Shown: positions 6,110-10,432 of the stretch, one piece after another
Layout: the number at the start of each line of letters is the position of its first letter
Position numbering within the stretch: position 1 is the first letter of the stretch
NCBI GenBank assembly: GCA_958354085.1
Contig: CATWUX010000077.1
Location: 1 to 10,432 of the forward strand
Origin: an uncultured Oscillospiraceae bacterium
GTDB taxonomy: Bacteria > Bacillota > Clostridia > Oscillospirales > Acutalibacteraceae
Reading direction: 5' to 3'
Length of the DNA: 10,432 nucleotides
Notes under the pieces: model-generated
The model's input: the letters and a program-made list of their open reading frames with translations, nothing else
What the model was told of the DNA's origin: nothing
Database searches by the model: none
Position numbers and translations under genes: made by a program

Positions 6110-6140
6110 GGTAACAAACTATGTGCGAAAGGGGATCGCC

Positions 6141-9100
6141 ATGCTGCAGCTGCTGCTCGGACGCTCCGGTACCGGAAAAACCGAAGAAATCTACCGTCTG
6201 CTGACCGACGAGGTCTGGTCAGACGCGCCTGAAAAGGGCAGCTGTATCCTGCTGGTGCCGGAGCAGTTTTCTTTTGAGAGCGAACGGACGCTGCTGGAAC
6301 GGCTCGGCCCGCGCATGGCCTCCGGCGTACTGGTGCTCAGCTTTACCCGTCTGGCGGATACGATTTTCCGCGAGCTGGGCGGGCTGGCGGGGCGGCGCAT
6401 GGACGATCCCACCCGCGCGCTGCTGATGAGTCAGGCGCTCGAGCAGGTGGCGCCCCATCTGACGCTGTACCGCCGGCATACCGCCAATCCCGAATACATC
6501 CAATCCATGCTGGCGCTGCTGTCCGAATGCAAACAGTGCGCCATCCCACCGGCGCAGCTGGAGCAAGCAGCAAACGGACTGGACGGCACACTGCACGCCA
6601 AATGCCGCGAATTGGCGCTGATTTTGGAGGCGTACGACGCGCTTGCCGCCCAAAGCTATCTCGACCCGCTGGACGACCTGACACGGCTCGCGCAGCGCAT
6701 GGGCGACTCCCACCTGCTGGACGGCGCGACGGTTTTTATCGATGGCTTCAAAGGCTTCACGCAGCAGGAGCTGCAGGTACTCGGCGGTATCCTGCGCAAG
6801 GCAAGCCGCGTGACCGTGACTCTCTGCACCGACACGCTGGAGGACAAAAGCCACGGTTTTGGGCTGTTTTCACCGGTCATCCGCACCGCGAACCGGCTCA
6901 TCGAGCTGGCGCGGCAGCAACGCACGGCGGTCGCCAAGCCGCGTATTCTCACGAAAAACCACCGCACCGCCGACCCGGCGCTGCGGTTTCTGGAAGCGGG
7001 CTGTTTTCTGCCCCGTCCGGCGGTGCTGGAGCAGCCCGCCGCCTCCGTCACGGTCACTCCCTGCGGTGATATTTACCGCGAATGTCAATACGTCGCGCGC
7101 ACCATCCGCCGCCTGCTGAGGGAAAACGGCGGGCGCTGCCGCGATATCGCGCTGGTCACGCGCGATTTATCGGCTTACACCGGCCTTCTGGACGCGGCGT
7201 TAGAGCAGGAAGGCATCCCCTGTTATCTTGACCGTCGGGACAGCATCCTGACCGATCCGCTCATCACGCTCACGCTTGCCGCGCTGCGCGCCGCCACGGA
7301 CGGCTATGCTACCGACGATCTCCTGACGCTGCTCAAAACCGGTCTGGCAGGCTTTTCTACATCCTCCGTCTCGCTCGTGGAAAACTATGTGTTTCTCTGG
7401 CGTATAAACGGTGCGCGCTGGCGGCAGGAATGGACGTGGAACCCCGAAGGGCTATCGGTCCAGGCGACCGAAGCAACCGACAAACAGCTGGCTCACCTCA
7501 ACCGTCTGCGCCGCCGATTGATCCGCCCGCTGGAGCGGCTGCAGGCCGCGCTGAGCGGCCACCCCACCGGCACCGATTTTGCCCACGCCGTTTATCGCTA
7601 TCTGCTGGATATCCACGCCGACCGGCTGGTGCGCTTGCAGGTCGCGCGGCTGGATGCGGCGGGCGAACATGCGCTCGCCGACCGGCAGGCGCGGCTGTGG
7701 GACGTGCTGATGAATCTGCTGGACAAATTTGCCGCCGCGCTCGCGCACACGCCGCTGTCTGCAGCGCGGCTTCTGGATCTTCTGCGTTTGGCCGCGCAGA
7801 TCACCGATCTGGGCGTGCTTCCTCAAAGTCTGGATGCGGTACAGATCGGCTCCGCCGACCGTATGCGGTTTTCCGCGCCTAAAACCGTCTTTTTGCTCGG
7901 CGTGAACGAGGGTGTGTTCCCCGCCTACCCCGCCGCGTCCGGTCTGCTCACCGACGACGAACGCCGCACGCTGATCGCGCGCGGTTTACCTATGGCGGAC
8001 GCGAGCGACCTGCAGGCGGTGGAAGAACGCTTCTTTGCCTACGCCGCGCTGTCCGCGCCGTCCGAGCGTCTGTTTTTGACTTATCCGCAGACCAATGCCG
8101 CCGGGGAAACGCTTGCCCCGTCGCTGCTGGTAGATACGGTGCGCCGCATCCTGCCGCAGTGTACGATCGGTGTCGACCGGCGGGAGGACGGCCAGGATCT
8201 GGAATCGGAGGCGGAAGGCTTTGAGCAGCTCGCCGCCCGCTGGCGGGAGCCGTCTCCGCTGACCGCCGCACTGCGCTCCCTATTCGCGGAGCAACCCGCT
8301 TATGCTCACCGGCTGTCGGCGATCGCGCGCTCCGCGGAGGAACGCCCCGCCGCTTTCACCGATGAGGCGCTGGCACGGCGCTTTTTCGGCAACGAGCTGC
8401 GGCTGTCCGCCTCGCGCGTGGAAAAATACCACCAATGCCGCTTCGCCTACTTCTGCCAGTACGGGCTGAAAGCCAAGGCGCGCAAGCCTGCCGACCTGAA
8501 CGCGGCGGAATTCGGCACACTGACGCACTATGTCATGGAGCATCGCCTGCCGGAATATACCGCGCTGGGGTTTTCCCATGTGCGGCGCGAGCAAGTATTG
8601 GCGGACGCCGCCGCCACGGTGCGGCAATATGTGGACGATTGCATGGGCGGCATGGAAAACAAAACCGAACGCTTCACCCATTTGGTGGATCGCCTGTGCC
8701 GCACCTCCGGTGCGCTGCTGTGGCACGTCGTACGCGAGCTGCGCCAGAGCCAGTTTGTTCCGGTGGATTATGAGCTGAGCATCGGGATGCCGGATGAAAA
8801 CGGTAACCGGATCGAGCCGGTCGTGCTGACGCTGCCGGACGGCGCGACCGTACAGGTGCAAGGCAAGGTTGATCGAGTGGACGTTTTTCACAAAGACGGA
8901 CGCGCGTATGTGCGCGTCATCGACTACAAAACCGGCAGCAAGGATTTCCGGCTGGACGAGGTTGTGGAGGGCATCAACGTACAGATGCTGCTGTATATCC
9001 TGACCATCTGGCAAAACGGCGGCCCGCGTTACGGAACCGTCACGCCGGCGGGTGTGCTGTATCTGCCTGCCAAGTTGCCGGTACTGCGCATCGACCGCGA

Positions 9101-9533
9101 CGCGGACGAGGCCGCGTCCGAGCGGGAACGCACGCTCGCCATGCGCATGAACGGGCTGCTGCTGGACGATCCGGCCATCGTGCAGGCGATGGAGCACGAT
9201 GCCGCCGGGCTATTCATCCCCGCATCGCTGGATAAAAACGGCAATTGCAAAGGAAAAGGACGAAACGGGGACGGCTTGGCAACGCTCGAGCAGTTCGGGC
9301 AGCTCAAAAAGCGGATGGAAACGCTGCTCACCGCCATGGCGCAAACGCTGCGGCAGGGCGATATAGCCGCGCTGCCCGCCAGCGGCGCCAATGTCGATGC
9401 GTGCGCCTACTGCGATTACAAGGCGGTATGCGGACACGAGCCGGAGGATCCCATCCGCGCAATTGCTAAAAAGGATCACAACCGGGTTCTGGCCGATCTG
9501 GCCGCGGACACAGCGCCGGAACCGGCGAAATAA
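6141..9533 (+). CDS. addB: AddB, ATP-dependent helicase/deoxyribonuclease subunit B
   Basis: A 1130-residue AddB, close to B. subtilis AddB (1166). With AddA it resects double-strand breaks and loads RecA at Chi-like sites. A Walker A motif, G-R-S-G-T-G-K-T, sits at residues 7-14. Degenerate helicase segments follow, and a RecB-type nuclease lies near the C-terminus with G-K-V-D911-R and D928-Y-K930. Cysteines C766 (Y-H-Q-C) and C1088-x2-C1091-x5-C1097 reproduce the spacing of the 4Fe-4S cluster that staples the nuclease domain in B. subtilis. All catalytic and cluster residues I looked for are present, so the protein should be functional. The ATG at 6141 is fixed by GAAAGGGG at 6127-6134 and by the promoter at 6081-6109. 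The in-frame extension upstream of it crosses both promoters and is not coding. addA, usually next, is absent: a terminator and convergent serA follow. Confidence 0.95.
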   Translation: MLQLLLGRSGTGKTEEIYRLLTDEVWSDAPEKGSCILLVPEQFSFESERTLLERLGPRMASGVLVLSFTRLADTIFRELGGLAGRRMDDPTRALLMSQALEQVAPHLTLYRRHTANPEYIQSMLALLSECKQCAIPPAQLEQAANGLDGTLHAKCRELALILEAYDALAAQSYLDPLDDLTRLAQRMGDSHLLDGATVFIDGFKGFTQQELQVLGGILRKASRVTVTLCTDTLEDKSHGFGLFSPVIRTANRLIELARQQRTAVAKPRILTKNHRTADPALRFLEAGCFLPRPAVLEQPAASVTVTPCGDIYRECQYVARTIRRLLRENGGRCRDIALVTRDLSAYTGLLDAALEQEGIPCYLDRRDSILTDPLITLTLAALRAATDGYATDDLLTLLKTGLAGFSTSSVSLVENYVFLWRINGARWRQEWTWNPEGLSVQATEATDKQLAHLNRLRRRLIRPLERLQAALSGHPTGTDFAHAVYRYLLDIHADRLVRLQVARLDAAGEHALADRQARLWDVLMNLLDKFAAALAHTPLSAARLLDLLRLAAQITDLGVLPQSLDAVQIGSADRMRFSAPKTVFLLGVNEGVFPAYPAASGLLTDDERRTLIARGLPMADASDLQAVEERFFAYAALSAPSERLFLTYPQTNAAGETLAPSLLVDTVRRILPQCTIGVDRREDGQDLESEAEGFEQLAARWREPSPLTAALRSLFAEQPAYAHRLSAIARSAEERPAAFTDEALARRFFGNELRLSASRVEKYHQCRFAYFCQYGLKAKARKPADLNAAEFGTLTHYVMEHRLPEYTALGFSHVRREQVLADAAATVRQYVDDCMGGMENKTERFTHLVDRLCRTSGALLWHVVRELRQSQFVPVDYELSIGMPDENGNRIEPVVLTLPDGATVQVQGKVDRVDVFHKDGRAYVRVIDYKTGSKDFRLDEVVEGINVQMLLYILTIWQNGGPRYGTVTPAGVLYLPAKLPVLRIDRDADEAASERERTLAMRMNGLLLDDPAIVQAMEHDAAGLFIPASLDKNGNCKGKGRNGDGLATLEQFGQLKKRMETLLTAMAQTLRQGDIAALPASGANVDACAYCDYKAVCGHEPEDPIRAIAKKDHNRVLADLAADTAPEPAK

Positions 9534-9592
9534 CGCAGGCGGAACGCAGCGGCATTTTTCTCATCAATTTCGTCATGTGCAAGCAGCTGCTT

Positions 9593-9638
9593 AGATAAAA
9601 AAGAGAGGATACCGTCGGTATCCTCTCTTTTTTTATCT
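9593..9638. terminator. bidirectional terminator between addB and serA
   Basis: AGATAAAAAAGAGAGGATACC (9593-9613, split here as AGAT + AAAAAA + GAGAGGATACC) pairs with 9617-9638 around a GTC loop. The stem is about 21 bp with a single extra T. The plus strand ends in seven T and the minus strand in six T, so it can stop both convergent genes. It starts 59 nt after the addB stop and ends 17 nt after the serA stop. Confidence 0.92.
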
Positions 9639-9654
9639 ACTTTACAACGGTTGA

Positions 9655-10432
9655 TCAGATCTTGCGGACGCGAATAACACCGTCCACCGCCTGAATCTTC
9701 TCCAAGCTCTCCGCCGAAGGAGTACCGACAACATCCAGCACCGTATAAGCGTAATCCTTCTTGGAACGGTTGGTCATATTGTCGATGTTGATGCCTTCCG
9801 CAGACACGACCGCGCTGATCTGCGCAAGCATATTCGGGATGTTTTTATGCAGCACGCAGATGCGGGTATCGGTGGAACGCGCCACATTCACATTCGGGAA
9901 GTTGACCGAATTGAGAATATTGCCGTCCTCCAAATACGCTTTCAGCTCATCGGCCGCCATCACGGCGCAGTTATCCTCGCTCTCCGGCGTGGAGGCGCCA
10001 AGATGCGGAATGGCAATGACATTTTCCACATCCAGCATTTCATCGGTCGGGAAATCCACTACATACGCCGCCACCTTACCGGATGCCAGCGCCGCCTTCA
10101 TATCATCCGCGTTTACCAGCTCAGCACGGGAGAAGTTGAGCACGCGCACGCCGTCCGGCATCAGTGCAAACGCCTCTTTGCTGAACATACCGCGAGTGTC
10201 GGGCGTCAGCGGCACATGCACGGTGATATAATCGCAGTTCGCATAGATCTGCTCCAGGCTGGTGGCGTGATGCACCGAACGGGACAAGCCCCACGCCGCG
10301 TCCACGGACAGGTACGGGTCATAGCCGTACACATCCATACCCAGCGAATGCGCCGCATTGGCAACCAGAATACCGATCGCGCCCAGACCGATCACGCCCA
10401 GCGTCTTTCCGCGCACCTCGGGACCCGCGAAC
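9655..10432 (-). CDS. serA: D-3-phosphoglycerate dehydrogenase, short ACT-domain form (5' end outside window)
   Basis: The C-terminal 258 residues of SerA, which oxidises 3-phosphoglycerate with NAD+ as the first step of serine synthesis. The frame continues to the window edge (F-A-G-P-E-V-R-G-K-T), so the GTG at 10416 is an internal valine, not a start. Visible are the Rossmann motif G-L-G-A-I-G (residues 15-20 of the fragment), the catalytic arginine in L-N-F-S-R-A-E, an acidic segment D-F-P-T-D-E carrying the likely catalytic glutamate, and the histidine in I-P-H-L-G-A-S-T. From C-V-L-H-K-N-I-P-N-M onward a C-terminal ACT domain could bind serine or another effector. This layout fits the short SerA of about 390 residues found in clostridia. 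It is convergent with addB and shares the bidirectional terminator. What lies upstream, for example serC, cannot be seen. Confidence 0.95.
   Translation of the reverse strand, partial: FAGPEVRGKTLGVIGLGAIGILVANAAHSLGMDVYGYDPYLSVDAAWGLSRSVHHATSLEQIYANCDYITVHVPLTPDTRGMFSKEAFALMPDGVRVLNFSRAELVNADDMKAALASGKVAAYVVDFPTDEMLDVENVIAIPHLGASTPESEDNCAVMAADELKAYLEDGNILNSVNFPNVNVARSTDTRICVLHKNIPNMLAQISAVVSAEGINIDNMTNRSKKDYAYTVLDVVGTPSAESLEKIQAVDGVIRVRKI

Noticed and set aside
5733..6140. In-frame upstream extension of addB
   Set aside because: It runs antisense through the zinc-ribbon gene and over both divergent promoters. The ATG at 6141 has its own ribosome site and the Walker A motif starts at residue 7, as normal for AddB.
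8280..9197. A 305-codon minus-strand open frame inside addB
   Set aside because: It is antisense to the conserved nuclease region of AddB, shows no family features, and has the biased composition of a shadow frame.
1..10432. CRISPR array, prophage, transposon, tRNA or toxin-antitoxin or defence module
   Set aside because: No spaced direct repeats, transposase, integrase, tRNA-like fold or defence-type domain was seen. Every region over 300 bases is covered by a housekeeping-type gene.

Overview
The window is an ordinary-looking piece of a GC-rich, low-redundancy Firmicutes chromosome. It most likely comes from a spore-forming anaerobic clostridium of the Oscillospirales type (Oscillospiraceae or Butyricicoccaceae). 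That placement is an inference. It rests on the gene order SpoVB/YabM-type flippase, mazG, hup, rqcP, which parallels the Bacillus yabM-yabN-yabO segment with hup inserted. It also rests on a Firmicutes-type AddB with a C-terminal iron-sulphur nuclease, on AAGGAGG-type ribosome binding sites, and on TTG start codons. There is no mobile element, CRISPR array, tRNA or rRNA, and no gap longer than 300 bases without a gene.

Left part, minus strand (read from about 5525 down to 1): pnp (purine nucleoside phosphorylase family) and mtaD (MTA/SAH deaminase family) are followed after 5 nt by a SpoVB/MurJ-type flippase. Then come a 113-nt structured gap, a stand-alone two-domain mazG, hup (HU protein) with its own terminator, rqcP (YabO), and perhaps the first codons of the next gene at the window edge. 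The pnp and flippase genes both start with TTG behind a good Shine-Dalgarno sequence. pnp and mtaD fit one salvage route: deamination of 5'-methylthioadenosine, S-adenosylhomocysteine or 5'-deoxyadenosine to the inosine form, followed by phosphorolysis. MazG is a nucleotide-pool house-cleaning enzyme, HU is the main nucleoid protein, RqcP serves ribosome rescue, and the flippase serves envelope or spore cortex polymers.

Middle, 5552 to 6140: a small coiled-coil/zinc-ribbon protein gene on the minus strand is closed by a strong terminator that sits directly in front of pnp. It is transcribed divergently from addB, and a recognisable sigma-A-type promoter lies on each strand, with 29 bp between the two -35 boxes.

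Right part: addB (plus strand, 1130 codons, intact) encodes the helicase-like/nuclease subunit of the AddAB recombination complex. Its usual partner addA does not follow. Instead a long bidirectional terminator separates it from a convergent serA (3-phosphoglycerate dehydrogenase, short form with a C-terminal ACT domain), whose 5' end is cut by the window edge.

I found no clear undescribed system. The points most worth checking are altered substrate-pocket residues in the PNP next to mtaD, the terminator abutting the pnp ribosome binding site with a complementary CCTCC in its loop, the missing addA, and the structured leader of mazG.
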